A stretch of DNA of 64,000 bases from Gilvimarinus chinensis DSM 19667 (GTDB taxonomy: Bacteria; Pseudomonadota; Gammaproteobacteria; Pseudomonadales; Cellvibrionaceae): positions 1,015,955-1,079,954 of the forward strand of contig NZ_KB898706.1 in NCBI RefSeq assembly GCF_000377745.1. Direction: 5' to 3'. A model generated the notes under the pieces. That model saw only the letters and a program-made list of their open reading frames with translations, did no database searches and was not told where the DNA came from. A program made the position numbers and the translations under genes. Shown here one piece after another: positions 16,337-25,629 of this stretch (positions are counted from its first letter, which is position 1; every line of letters starts with the position of its first letter).

Positions 16337-16879
16337 ATGAGCAAAATCACGCAGTTGGACTCCCAAGAGGTCTATAAGAATTATTGGATGCGGGTACGCG
16401 AAGATAAAATTCGCCGCCCCAGTGGGGCCGAGGGCATTTATGGCGTGGTGGAAAAACCGGACTTTGCGGTCATTGCCGCCATTGAAAACGGCCATATTTA
16501 TTTAGTGCAGCAGTACCGCTATACCGTGGGCGGACGCTTTTGGGAAATGCCGCAGGGCGCCTGGGAGCAAAACCCGGATGCTGCCCCCGAAGACTTGGCC
16601 GCCGGTGAGTTAAAAGAAGAAACCGGCCTGGTCGCCGCTAAAATGACGCAACTGGCCTACCAGTATTTGGCCTACGGGTTTTGCAATCAGGGGTATCATA
16701 TTTATGTGGCAGAGGAGTTAAGCCAGCAGGCGCGGGAGCTTGATGCCGAAGAAGAGGACTTAATCGTTAAGCCTTTTACGCTGGCCGAGGTGGAGCGCAT
16801 GATCGAGGCGGGAGAAATACGCGATGCTACCACCGTCAACGTGTGGGGTTGGTTGCATCGGAAGGGGTATCTCTCTTAA
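16337..16879 (+). CDS. Nudix hydrolase, ADP-ribose pyrophosphatase-like
   Basis: Nudix enzymes hydrolyse nucleoside diphosphates linked to another group. This 180-residue protein has an intact Nudix box: G in PQGAWEQ, then AAGELKEETGL (roughly residues 75-97), with the REUXEEXGU core as GELKEETGL. The upstream strand VYLVQQYRYTVGGRFWEMPQG resembles ADP-sugar pyrophosphatases. No signal peptide; cytosolic. It is divergent from the Gfo/Idh/MocA gene and 63 bases before the HAD gene on the same strand. Substrate choice within ADP-sugars or other nucleotides is inference. Confidence 0.88.
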   Translation: MSKITQLDSQEVYKNYWMRVREDKIRRPSGAEGIYGVVEKPDFAVIAAIENGHIYLVQQYRYTVGGRFWEMPQGAWEQNPDAAPEDLAAGELKEETGLVAAKMTQLAYQYLAYGFCNQGYHIYVAEELSQQARELDAEEEDLIVKPFTLAEVERMIEAGEIRDATTVNVWGWLHRKGYLS

Positions 16880-16942
16880 TAACGCAGTAATACATATTAG
16901 GGAATCTCGTCGGTGTGGGTGAGGTAACAAGAGGAGTGGTGC

Positions 16943-17710
16943 ATGGCTATCCGCGCGGTGTTTTTCGATTTGTCCGGTGTGCTTTATAACGGCGACCGGG
17001 TCATTACCGGTGCTAATGATGCAATCACAGCTGCGCGCAAGCGCGGCCTGGCGGTACGCTTCGTTACCAATACTGCGACCAAATCTCGCGAGCAGATTCT
17101 TGCCAAGCTGAAAACCCTCGGGCTTGAGGTAAATTCACAAGAATTATTCACAGCGCCCGATGCGGCCTTAGGTTTTGTTCAGCAGCGCGGCTTAACGCCT
17201 TTCGCTTTAGTGCACGAGTCCATCGCGCCCTTGTTCCATAAAGCGTTCTATAAAACGCCGCATAAAACGGATGAGCCCGATTGCGTGGTGCTGGGGGATG
17301 CGCGTGAGCAACTGACGTACGCCCCTCTTAATCGCGCCTTTGCTTTGCTGATGCAAGGTAAGCCGCTGATTGGCATTGGCGATAACCGCTATTTCAGCGA
17401 TGGCGATCAATTGCTGCTGGACGCGGGGCCTTTTATTCACGCACTGAGTTATGCCGCCGATACCCGCGCCGTAATTATGGGAAAACCGAGCGCCGATTTT
17501 TTTGCTCAAGTGGTCAGTTCTGTAAATCTCAAAGCCGGCGAGTGCTTGATGTTGGGGGACGACATATTGGGTGATGTTGAAGGCGCCTTGAAGGCGGGCT
17601 TGCAAGCGGCATTGGTGCGCACAGGTAAGTACCAGCAGGGTGATGAAAACCGCGTGGCTGGCAACTTTGCGGTACTAGACAGCGTTGCTGCGTTGGAGTC
17701 GCTCCTTTAA
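16943..17710 (+). CDS. HAD-IIA family phosphatase, LHPP-like
   Basis: The 255-residue protein has HAD motif I as VFFDLSGVLYNGD (residues 6-18), with Ser after the Asp as in LHPP (phospholysine/phosphohistidine/pyrophosphate phosphatase) proteins. Motif II is FVTNTATKSRE, and a C2 cap is followed by motif III Lys in IMGKPSADFF and motif IV MLGDDILGDVEGA. The cap type and the GVLY signature place it in HAD subfamily IIA. AGAGGAG precedes the ATG. Probably co-transcribed with the preceding Nudix gene and with the oxidoreductase 24 bases downstream. Physiological substrate uncertain. Confidence 0.85.
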   Translation: MAIRAVFFDLSGVLYNGDRVITGANDAITAARKRGLAVRFVTNTATKSREQILAKLKTLGLEVNSQELFTAPDAALGFVQQRGLTPFALVHESIAPLFHKAFYKTPHKTDEPDCVVLGDAREQLTYAPLNRAFALLMQGKPLIGIGDNRYFSDGDQLLLDAGPFIHALSYAADTRAVIMGKPSADFFAQVVSSVNLKAGECLMLGDDILGDVEGALKAGLQAALVRTGKYQQGDENRVAGNFAVLDSVAALESLL

Positions 17711-17734
17711 ACTGGCCGGATTTGCGAGATTGTT

Positions 17735-18649
17735 ATGCGTATTGCGTCAGTGGGTTTGGGTGATATTGCCCAAAAAGCGTATTTGCCTTTGGTGTGTCGT
17801 CATCCTGCTATTACGCCTGTGTTGTGTACGCGTAAACCTGAGCTTTTACAGCAACTGGGTAGTCAGTACCGGGTAGAGGAACGCTACACCGATTACCGCG
17901 AGCTGCTCTGCAGTAAGCCTGACGCCGTTATGATCCACTCAAGTACTGACTCCCACGCAGCATTAGCCATGCAGGCGTTGGAAGCGGGTATCGCAGTCTT
18001 TGTTGATAAGCCTGTCAGCGACACCCTGGCCGATTGCGAAGCGGTCATCGAACTGGCAGCACGCAAAAATCTGCCCTTATTCTGCGGTTTTAATCGTCGC
18101 TATGCGCCTTTGTATCAAGGTGCTCTGGCTGCCAGACCGTTGAGTATCCATTACCAAAAAAATCGCCATGCCTTGCCTGCACAGGCGCGCCAGTTTATTT
18201 ACGACGATTTCATTCACGTGTTGGATTTTGTTTGCCATGCGGGCGGGTTTCCGGCGGCCAATTGGCAGGTAATGACCGGCCACGAGCAAGGCTTACTCGC
18301 TCACATTCAGGTGAGTTGGTCACACGCTGGCCAAAGCTTAAGCGCCGCGATGAACCGTCTGTGCGGCCGCACCTTTGAGCGTTTGGACTACAGCGCGACA
18401 AACGAAAGCTGGCATGTGGAAAACCTGCGCCAGGGGTCGCACTGCGCGAATAACGAAACTCGTGAGCTGACTTTTGGCGACTGGCAAGACACGTTGTTTA
18501 AGCGTGGCTTTGTCTCGATGCTGGAGGATTTTTTAACCCAGCTACGCACGGGGCAGGCGGATACCGCCTATCTGGATCAACTGCGGCGCCTGCACCAGCT
18601 GTGCGAAGCCTTGGTGATAAAGGTTAGTGAAGAGCATACCCGTGGTTGA
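17735..18649 (+). CDS. Gfo/Idh/MocA-family oxidoreductase (second copy)
   Basis: A 304-residue cytosolic protein. The Rossmann segment MRIASVGLGDIAQKAYLPL is at the N-terminus; the conserved Lys lies in AVFVDKPVSDTLADCE (about 95), and FCGFNRRYAPLY follows. The C-terminal half YDDFIHVLDFVCHAGG matches the family active-site region. This is the virulence-factor-MviM-like group of short Gfo/Idh proteins often found alone. It follows the HAD gene by 24 bases on the same strand. Substrate unknown; low similarity by eye to the 15236-16228 enzyme argues against recent duplication. Confidence 0.82.
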   Translation: MRIASVGLGDIAQKAYLPLVCRHPAITPVLCTRKPELLQQLGSQYRVEERYTDYRELLCSKPDAVMIHSSTDSHAALAMQALEAGIAVFVDKPVSDTLADCEAVIELAARKNLPLFCGFNRRYAPLYQGALAARPLSIHYQKNRHALPAQARQFIYDDFIHVLDFVCHAGGFPAANWQVMTGHEQGLLAHIQVSWSHAGQSLSAAMNRLCGRTFERLDYSATNESWHVENLRQGSHCANNETRELTFGDWQDTLFKRGFVSMLEDFLTQLRTGQADTAYLDQLRRLHQLCEALVIKVSEEHTRG

Positions 18650-18755
18650 AATCGCCATTTCAAACATCGCTTTCAGACTCGAATACAATTTGAACTATAG
18701 TCACAGATAAGTAAACACCAGTCACAACTAACCAAACTCTGGCAAAGGAGCCGCT

Positions 18756-20762
18756 ATGAACGACTCGCCCGCACAGCCGCAACAGACCGACTCAGAACCC
18801 AAGCCCTGGATTAAAGTAAATCCGCCGGTGTTTATCGGTGCCGGAGGTCTGTGTTTTTTGTTTGTGTTGTTTACGGTGATTATGCCCACAAGGGCCGAAA
18901 ACCTATTCGCCGCGGTGCAAGGCTGGGTGCTGACATCAGCGGGCTGGTTTTACATTCTCGCGGTTGCGCTTTTTTTGATTTTTGTGGTGGGCCTTGCCAT
19001 ATCTGGGTTTGGCAAGATTAAGCTGGGCCCCGATCATAGCGAGCCGGATTATAGTTACACCTCGTGGTTTGCCATGCTGTTCTCTGCCGGTATGGGCATC
19101 GGCCTGATGTTTTTTGGTGTGGCGGAGCCTGTAATGCACACCATGACCCCGCCGGTGGCGGACCCGGCCAGTGCCGATGCGGCCCGCGAGGCGATGCGCA
19201 TTACGTTTTTTCACTGGGGCGTGCACGCCTGGGCCATTTACGCGGTGGTTGCTTTGTCTCTGGCGTATTTCGCGTTTCGTCAGGGGTTGCCGCTGACGAT
19301 TCGCTCGGCGTTTTACCCGCTGATTGGAGAGCGTATTTACGGCCCCATTGGCCACGCGGTGGATATTTTCGCGGTACTCGGCACTATTTTTGGTGTTGCC
19401 ACCTCGTTGGGCTTTGGCGTGATGCAGGTCAACGCAGGGCTCAATTATTTATTTGATGTTCAAATCAGTACCTGGGTACAAATTAGCCTTATCGCCATTA
19501 TCACCGTATTTGCCACCATTTCGGTGGTAATGGGGCTGGATGGCGGTATTCGCCGGGTGTCAGAGTTAAACCTTATTTTGGCGGTACTGCTGCTGGTGTT
19601 TGTGCTGATAGCAGGGCCCACTGAGTATTTGCTGCAAACCTACGTGCAAAACACTGGTTATTATCTGTCGGGCCTGATTGAAACCACATTCAATTTATAC
19701 GCTTATGAACCCTCCGGCTGGATTGGGGGCTGGACGCTATTTTACTGGGGCTGGTGGATCGCCTGGTCGCCGTTTGTGGGTATGTTTATCGCGCGGGTCT
19801 CAAAGGGCCGCACCATTCGCGAATTTGTGGTGGGCGTATTGCTGGTGCCAGTCGGTTTTACTTTTATGTGGATGACCTTTTTCGGCAATACCGGTATTCA
19901 TATGATTCTGGATGAAGGTATCACCCAGTTGGCGGATGCGGTTGCGGCGGATACCTCTCTGGCACTGTTTCAATTTTTTGAATACCTGCCTTTCAGTACG
20001 ATTGCGTCCCTGTTGGCAACCATACTCGTTGTGACCTTTTTTGTGACCTCGTCGGATTCCGGCTCTTTGGTGGTGGATATGCTGACCTCTGGCGGGGTGG
20101 ATGAGGATACGCCGGTGTGGCAGCGCATTTTCTGGTCAGTGACTGAGGGTGTTATTGCCGCCGCATTGCTGCTGGCAGGCGGGTTAACGGCGTTGCAAAC
20201 CGCCACCATTGCCAGCGCCTTACCGTTCGCCATCATCATGCTGTTGATGTGCTGGGGCTTGTTAAAAGCCTTGCGGCTGGAGCTGGTAAAACGCACCAGT
20301 TTAAAAGAAGCCATGTTGGCACCTCGCGTAGCTACGAACCCGGTGCCGTGGGAAAAACGCTTAGCGCGTATCGTACGTCAGCCCGGGCGAGAGGATGTGT
20401 TAGCGTTTATCGACTCCACCGTGCAGACTGCATTGCAACGGGTGGCCGACCAGTTGGAAAAGGCGGGGGTAAAGGCTGAAGTAGGGCGGGATGAAAAAGA
20501 CCGCTTGTGGCTTGAAGTGAATCACGGCACAGAGCAGGACTTTTTCTACTCGGTACACGCCAAACCTTATTCGCCACCGGCGTTTATTATGCGCGATACC
20601 CGCGCTAATCGCGGTGAAAAATTACGCTACTACCACGCCGAGGTTTATCTAAAAGAAGGCGGGCAGGATTACGACATTATGGGCTGGAGCGAAGAGCAAG
20701 TCATTGCTGATGTGCTCGACCAGTACGAAAAGCACATGTACTTTCTCTCGGCTGTGCGCTAA
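18756..20762 (+). CDS. BCCT-family transporter (BetT/choline-glycine betaine type)
   Basis: BCCT transporters import choline, glycine betaine or carnitine coupled to Na+ or H+. The 668-residue protein has about 12 membrane helices and the glycine-rich SAGMGIGLMFFGVAEP region. The substrate-site helix is YWGWWIAWSPFVGMFIARVS, rich in Trp as in BetP/BetT. A long soluble C-terminal tail (about 520-668) resembles the regulatory tail of BetT. The start ATG follows AAAGGAG. It probably imports an osmoprotectant, fitting a marine host. No betA/betB or dddD genes are adjacent, so substrate is inferred. It converges with gltS. Confidence 0.92.
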   Translation: MNDSPAQPQQTDSEPKPWIKVNPPVFIGAGGLCFLFVLFTVIMPTRAENLFAAVQGWVLTSAGWFYILAVALFLIFVVGLAISGFGKIKLGPDHSEPDYSYTSWFAMLFSAGMGIGLMFFGVAEPVMHTMTPPVADPASADAAREAMRITFFHWGVHAWAIYAVVALSLAYFAFRQGLPLTIRSAFYPLIGERIYGPIGHAVDIFAVLGTIFGVATSLGFGVMQVNAGLNYLFDVQISTWVQISLIAIITVFATISVVMGLDGGIRRVSELNLILAVLLLVFVLIAGPTEYLLQTYVQNTGYYLSGLIETTFNLYAYEPSGWIGGWTLFYWGWWIAWSPFVGMFIARVSKGRTIREFVVGVLLVPVGFTFMWMTFFGNTGIHMILDEGITQLADAVAADTSLALFQFFEYLPFSTIASLLATILVVTFFVTSSDSGSLVVDMLTSGGVDEDTPVWQRIFWSVTEGVIAAALLLAGGLTALQTATIASALPFAIIMLLMCWGLLKALRLELVKRTSLKEAMLAPRVATNPVPWEKRLARIVRQPGREDVLAFIDSTVQTALQRVADQLEKAGVKAEVGRDEKDRLWLEVNHGTEQDFFYSVHAKPYSPPAFIMRDTRANRGEKLRYYHAEVYLKEGGQDYDIMGWSEEQVIADVLDQYEKHMYFLSAVR

Positions 20763-20772
20763 TTTTCACGTG

Positions 20773-20791
20773 GGGCGGCTACCAGCCGCCC
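20773..20791. terminator. Hairpin between BCCT gene and gltS, overlapping the gltS stop
   Basis: GGGCGGCT (20773-20780) pairs with AGCCGCCC (20784-20791) around ACC. It lies in the 16-base gap of two convergent genes and covers the last codons of gltS, so it may serve both directions, though no long T-run is present. Confidence 0.5.
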
Positions 20792-21981
20792 AGTACGCCA
20801 ATAAAGAACTTAATCGCCGCGGCATTAAGAATATCGATAAAAAACGCGCCCACTAAAGGGATCACTAAAAACGCTTTTTGCGAGGGGCCAAAGCGAGTCG
20901 TAATGGCATCCATGTTGGCGATTGCTACAGGCGTTGCGCCCAACCCCAAACCGGCAAAGCCCGAGGTAATAACCGCGGCATCGTAATCGCGCCCCATAAA
21001 GTGAAACACCACGTAAAGCGCAAACAGAGTCATTACCAGAGTTTGCACCGCCAAGGCTAATAAAATGGGGGTAAAGGCGCGCTCCAGTGACCACAACTGC
21101 AAGGCCATTAAACTCATGGCCAAAAACAAACTGAGCGAGACCTGTCCAAACTTGCTGATATTGACAGTGTTTAGCGGCATTTTGCAGGCGTCGGCGGCAT
21201 TGGTTAAAACGATGCCGGAAAACATCGCGGTTAAAAATCCTGGTAATAAAATGTTGTAGTTTGCTAACAGGTCGTTCGCAAAGCGACCCAGCTGAATGCA
21301 CAAAGCCAACACAAAAATGGTGCGCAGCAGGTTAACCAGGCTATAAGGATCACTGGTTTCAGGGCTGGCTGCGTTAAACGCAATTTCAGGGGCGGTTTCA
21401 TCGCTGCTGTAAAGCTGGTTTTTTTGAATCAAAAAGCGAGCTATAGGCCCGCCTATCATGCCGCCCATCACCAGGCCAAAAGTGGCAAAGGCAATGCCTA
21501 ACTCGCCGGCGCGCAGTAACCCTGCTGCTTCAGCCTCTTGCCCCCAGGCGATAGCGGTGCCGTGCCCACCCGCAAACGAGACGCTGCCTGCCATTAAACC
21601 GTAACCGGGGTGAACGCCCCACAGCCAGGCAATCAATACGCCAGTGATATCCTGTACCAGCAAAAACACCGCAGCAATGGCCACCAGCTTGGCCAGTGCC
21701 CGGCCGCCAGCGCTCAAGGTATTAAGTTTAGCCGAGAGGCCAATGGTGCTGAAAAACACCAGTAGCAAAAAATCGCGTATTTGCATGTCGAACAACATTT
21801 GCACATCGCCCATAAAATACAGCGAGGCGGTAATCAGGCTAAAGATTATGCCGCCGGTTACGGACGGCGGAATATTACTGCGCTCCAGCCAGGCAAAGCG
21901 GCGGTTGAGGTAAAGGCCTAAAAACAGCACCAGAATACTGAGCGTCAGGGTGGGTAGGGGCGGTAACGTTAGACTTTGCAT
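20779..21981 (-). CDS. gltS: Sodium/glutamate symporter
   Basis: GltS is an inner-membrane Na+:glutamate symporter of the ESS family. The protein has 400 residues, the family length, with about 10-12 helices in two inverted repeats. The N-terminus LTLSILVLFLGLYLNRR and NIPPSVTGGIIFSL, the motif GSVSFAGGHGTAIAWG (GGHGTA, first re-entrant loop), and AGLGLGATPVAIANMDAIT (second loop) are hallmark GltS sequences. The final segment VPLVGAFFIDILNAAAI is also typical. Monocistronic, convergent with the BCCT gene. Confidence 0.95.
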   Translation of the reverse strand: MQSLTLPPLPTLTLSILVLFLGLYLNRRFAWLERSNIPPSVTGGIIFSLITASLYFMGDVQMLFDMQIRDFLLLVFFSTIGLSAKLNTLSAGGRALAKLVAIAAVFLLVQDITGVLIAWLWGVHPGYGLMAGSVSFAGGHGTAIAWGQEAEAAGLLRAGELGIAFATFGLVMGGMIGGPIARFLIQKNQLYSSDETAPEIAFNAASPETSDPYSLVNLLRTIFVLALCIQLGRFANDLLANYNILLPGFLTAMFSGIVLTNAADACKMPLNTVNISKFGQVSLSLFLAMSLMALQLWSLERAFTPILLALAVQTLVMTLFALYVVFHFMGRDYDAAVITSGFAGLGLGATPVAIANMDAITTRFGPSQKAFLVIPLVGAFFIDILNAAAIKFFIGVLGGW

Positions 21982-22077
21982 GCGGTTCCTTAGCAGCAGA
22001 AAGTAAAGCGTGAGGCGTCGATTATAGCGGTGGCATCGCAGGAGATAAACGCACTGCAGTCTAGGGTATGCTTAGAT

Positions 22078-23301
22078 TTAGCGCCTGTAGCGGTAGTAAA
22101 GCGTTAGGCCCAGCACCGTGACACTACCGAGAAGCAGAGAAATAAGCGGGACGCTCAAGGCCAGCAGCAGGCAGGCGATTAACCCTGCATAACTGTAGGC
22201 GATTGGCCAATGCCGCTCCTGCGGAGCGAGCTTGAGGGCGGCCGCGTTGGCCAGTGCGTAATACAACAAGACGCAAAATGCGCTAAAACCAATCGCTTCG
22301 GTAACCTCTAAAAACATAATGACAACGGCTATAACCCCTGCTACCGCCAGCTCGGCACGCACCGGAATATTACGCTCAGCCGATAGCGTAGAGAAATAGG
22401 TGGGCATATCCCGATTGCGACTCATAGCCAGCAAGGTGCGACTGATGCCTGCAATCAAGGCGACTAACACACCCAGACAGGCCAGGCTTGCTACTAAGCG
22501 TAAAACCGGCGAGAAGCTTGCCAAAGCGGTGTGGCTTAAGGCCAGCGTAAGGGGTGCTTTTGCCTGCACGAGTCGGTCAGGCGGAGTTACCAGCAATACG
22601 CCAATCAATACGCACAGATAGAGCCCTAGAACCAAAAATAACGACAGCGGAATTGCACGTGTTAACACTCTTGAGGGGTTGTTGACTTCTTCGGCTAAAG
22701 TGGCCAAACGCGCATAACCGGCAAACGCGAAAAACCAGATGGCAGCGCCCTGAGCCAGACCGTATAGCGAGAAATCTGCAGTGGGAATCAGCCGGTTTGG
22801 CTGCGCTGCAGGGGCGCTTAAACAGGCTGCGACGAGTAAAAGCAAGGCTAGCACCACCAGCGTCACAATTATTCGACTGACACGAGCGGTTTTTTCAATC
22901 CCCCACAGGTTGAGTCCGGTCAGCAGGCATAAAGCACCCAGGGCGGCAGGTTTCTCGTAACCAGGTGCAGCGTAGTGAGCAAAAGTGAGTGCCATAGCCG
23001 CGCCACTGGCGGATTTGCCTGATAAAAAACAGGCCCCGGCGATGAATCCGGCCGTTGGATTTAGCCGCTCGCGGGCGTAAAGATAAGTGCCCCCCGCCTG
23101 GGGGTGGCAGGCCGCCAGTTGTGCCGAAGAAACCGCGTTGCAGTAGGCGATTGCGCCGGCGATCAGCAGGGAAAAAATAATATAGCCGCCCGCAGCTGCG
23201 AAGGCTGGGGTAATGGCTGCAAAAATGCCAGCACCAAGCATTGCGGCTAAACCTAAGAATACGGCGTCGGTTAAATTAAGGCTGCGATAGAGAAAGGGCA
23301 T
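22078..23301 (-). CDS. APC-superfamily amino acid permease
   Basis: A 407-residue inner-membrane protein with about 12 helices. The start is placed at ATG 23301 (MPFLYRSLNLTDAVFLGLA). A longer frame to 23379 would read through a 47-base hairpin and is unlikely. The first helix LGAMLGAGIFA-type motif (LAAMLGAGIFAAI) and the second-helix region CNAVSSAQLAACHPQAGGTY match the conserved APC substrate-binding segments. Helix 6 reads IWFFAFAGYARLATLAEEV. Substrate is unknown; the YjeH/YhdG-like composition suggests an amino acid. It lies 111 bases downstream of the TonB receptor on the same strand, separated by the hairpin. Confidence 0.85.
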   Translation of the reverse strand: MPFLYRSLNLTDAVFLGLAAMLGAGIFAAITPAFAAAGGYIIFSLLIAGAIAYCNAVSSAQLAACHPQAGGTYLYARERLNPTAGFIAGACFLSGKSASGAAMALTFAHYAAPGYEKPAALGALCLLTGLNLWGIEKTARVSRIIVTLVVLALLLLVAACLSAPAAQPNRLIPTADFSLYGLAQGAAIWFFAFAGYARLATLAEEVNNPSRVLTRAIPLSLFLVLGLYLCVLIGVLLVTPPDRLVQAKAPLTLALSHTALASFSPVLRLVASLACLGVLVALIAGISRTLLAMSRNRDMPTYFSTLSAERNIPVRAELAVAGVIAVVIMFLEVTEAIGFSAFCVLLYYALANAAALKLAPQERHWPIAYSYAGLIACLLLALSVPLISLLLGSVTVLGLTLYYRYRR

Positions 23302-23329
23302 GATAAGTCCGTCACTGATCGGCCCGCTA

Positions 23330-23376
23330 ACATACAAAGGCCGCACCATTGATGCAATGGTGCGGCCTTTGTATGT
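23330..23376. repeat. Perfect 22-bp inverted repeat (3-base loop)
   Basis: The arms at 23330-23351 and 23355-23376 are exactly complementary (starting ACATACAAAGGCCGCACC) with an ATG loop. It sits between the stop of the TonB receptor and the start of the APC permease, both on the minus strand. As RNA it would be a very stable hairpin, possibly a terminator or attenuator, but neither strand has a clear T-run after it. Confidence 0.85.
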
Positions 23377-23412
23377 CATGAAACTGTCGCTTTAACGCAA
23401 GGCTTACTGCCC

Positions 23413-25479
23413 CTAGAACTGATAGGCAATGGTCGCTTTGATGTTGCGACCTGGTTCGTAGTCGGTCAGGAACAGCTCACCGAAGCGCGGATGAAAACTG
23501 GTGCCGGTGCGTGATGATTGCGAGGCGTAAAACTCATCAAACAAATTGTCTACACCCGCGGTCAGCAGCAGACCTTTGGTCGGCTCCCAGCTCATGGACA
23601 CATTGTGTACGGTGTAACCGTCTTTTGAGTTTTCAAGCGTGGCACCGTCCAAATCCAACGCGGCCGGAACATCGCCTACCAGCAGAACATCGTAGTGGAA
23701 GTTCATGTTCAGCGAACGCAAATCGTAATCGAGGTTCAGGCTCCAGGTGTCGCCCTGCTGGCGGTCCAGGCGCGCGCCTTCGTATTGTTCGTAACCCTCG
23801 TAAGCCGCAAGATCACTTTCGGCGTCTGAATAGGTTAACAATGTGCGCAAACCGCCAATGTCGTAGCCGATGTAGGCTTCACCACCGGTGATTTCCATAT
23901 CGCCGATATTGTCCATAACCGGGCTGGCGTATTGGTAGATGTAGCCTTCGATTTCGGTGCGGAACAAGGTCGCCCCTATGGAAAAGTGGCTGGCACCCAG
24001 CACCGAGTCGCCGTAGGCGAATGAGATCTCATCGTTGCGGCCGGTTTCGGCTTCAAGCTCAGGGTTTGGATCTTCAAATAACCCAGCACCGGTGAAGACT
24101 TCGGATAACTCCGGGCCTTTGAACAGTTCGGTCGACGACACTTTAAAAATCAACGCATCGGTGGGCTGAAATTCACCGGCCAGCGAGAAGGTGACATCAT
24201 CGTAGGTGTTATCAACGACCGCTGAGTCGATGTCGTAATCGTTGTAGCGCGCCCCCGGAATGATCGCGAAAGCGCCGATTTCAATACGGTCTTGAATAAA
24301 CAATGCCGCATCGGTTGCCTCTTCACCGGCTTCGTCAACACCGCCTTCGACGTAGGTGGCTTGGTACTCGGTCTCGTAGTTAATGATATCCAAACCGTAG
24401 GTGAGTGTTTGTTGAACAGAACTGCCAAATACGGTTTCGGCTAACACGTTAAAGCCAGTATTTTTTGCATCGCCATCGACAATGGCCGCCCAGGCGGCAA
24501 ACCCCGGGTTTTGGGCGTAGCCTGATTCGTCCCGCCACAGGTTGCTTTCGTTCATAAACGCGGCGGCTTTTACGGTGGTGCTGCCAAGCTGCAGATCGTA
24601 ATTGGCGGTGTAGGTATCGCGCGAAAACTCGGTAGGCCACAACAGGGGCACTTGCAAAGAATCGGTGATGGCCAGATCGGTCGCCAGTCCCATGTCCGGG
24701 CGGTAACTGTAGTCGCCTTCATCAATGTAATGCTCGTAGCCAAACTCCAGACGTTGGTCGGGGGTCAGGTCAAAGCCGACCTTGATCAGTGCATCGTCCA
24801 GCTCGCCCGCCAGGCCTCGCACCATGCCATCGGTGCCAGGCAGCACATTGCCATCAGCGCCTTTAATTTCGCCGCCGCCGACTTCGTAGTCATCGCGGTC
24901 CACATGGTTGTAGTAGGCCAGTAAATCGACGCTATCGCTTAATTGGGCAAAGGCGGCGATGGAGTAGTTGTGGCCTGAGTTGTCGCCATAGGTGGCAGAT
25001 ACCCGGCCGCCAAAGCGCTCGCCATCGCTCAGCATGTCTTTTGCTTCTTTGGTTTCGAAACGCACGGCGCCGCCCAGGCCACCGTTAATGACCGAATTGG
25101 TACCCACGTCGATATCCACAGACTTAAGGATGTCCGCGTGAATCTGCAGGTTGCCCATGTGGTGGTACATATAAGTGTTTTGGTTGGCGCCATCGATGCT
25201 GATGCGCAGGTCTTTATCGTCCATGCTGCGGATGGTGATGCGCTGGTTCATCGAATGCGCACCGCCCACATCTACGCCGGGAATCGTGCGCAAAAGGTCA
25301 CTGATGTGGTCCGCCTGGCGCATTTCAATGTCTGCCGTATTCATGTGAACCGAAGAGGCGCGTACCTCAGTGCCCCACACCACCAGTTCTTCAATTTTAG
25401 GCTGCTCGGTGCTGTCTTGAGCCCAGCTGTTAGATGCCGCTGCTAACAGGGCTGTTGCGGCGCAAAATGTTCTTTTCAT
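23413..25479 (-). CDS. TonB-dependent outer-membrane receptor (probable siderophore receptor)
   Basis: The 688-residue protein starts at ATG 25479 (MKRTFCAATALLAAASNSWA, a signal peptide) after GGGGAAAGAC. A TonB-box-like EELVVWGTEV (near residues 28-37) precedes the plug domain (HISDLLRTIPGVDVGG, MDDKDLRISIDGA, LGGAVRFET). The barrel ends with NIKATIAYQF, a C-terminal Phe. Divergent AraC regulator and a Fur-box-like sequence between them point to iron-siderophore uptake, as in PchR/FptA-type pairs. No siderophore synthesis or periplasmic binding genes are adjacent, so a xenosiderophore or haem-free chelate is likely. Ligand is inferred. Confidence 0.88.
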   Translation of the reverse strand: MKRTFCAATALLAAASNSWAQDSTEQPKIEELVVWGTEVRASSVHMNTADIEMRQADHISDLLRTIPGVDVGGAHSMNQRITIRSMDDKDLRISIDGANQNTYMYHHMGNLQIHADILKSVDIDVGTNSVINGGLGGAVRFETKEAKDMLSDGERFGGRVSATYGDNSGHNYSIAAFAQLSDSVDLLAYYNHVDRDDYEVGGGEIKGADGNVLPGTDGMVRGLAGELDDALIKVGFDLTPDQRLEFGYEHYIDEGDYSYRPDMGLATDLAITDSLQVPLLWPTEFSRDTYTANYDLQLGSTTVKAAAFMNESNLWRDESGYAQNPGFAAWAAIVDGDAKNTGFNVLAETVFGSSVQQTLTYGLDIINYETEYQATYVEGGVDEAGEEATDAALFIQDRIEIGAFAIIPGARYNDYDIDSAVVDNTYDDVTFSLAGEFQPTDALIFKVSSTELFKGPELSEVFTGAGLFEDPNPELEAETGRNDEISFAYGDSVLGASHFSIGATLFRTEIEGYIYQYASPVMDNIGDMEITGGEAYIGYDIGGLRTLLTYSDAESDLAAYEGYEQYEGARLDRQQGDTWSLNLDYDLRSLNMNFHYDVLLVGDVPAALDLDGATLENSKDGYTVHNVSMSWEPTKGLLLTAGVDNLFDEFYASQSSRTGTSFHPRFGELFLTDYEPGRNIKATIAYQF

Positions 25480-25558
25480 GTCTTTCCCCATATCCGTTTG
25501 TTGTGCATATAAAAAAACCCTCGCTTGCGAATGAATGTCGCAATCGAAGGTTTATGTT

Positions 25559-25577
25559 TATTAGAATCATTCCCATT
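25559..25577. promoter_or_regulatory. Candidate Fur box between TonB receptor and AraC regulator
   Basis: On the minus strand the 19 bases read AATGGGAATGATTCTAATA, matching AATGATAATGATTATCATT at about 14 of 19 positions. It lies 80 bases upstream of the receptor start and about 50 bases before the regulator start, well placed to repress both when iron is plentiful. Confidence 0.6.
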
Positions 25578-25629
25578 CATGATACAGTTATCACCTCGCC
25601 AAAACAGCCTGCAAAATCGTCAAGCTATT

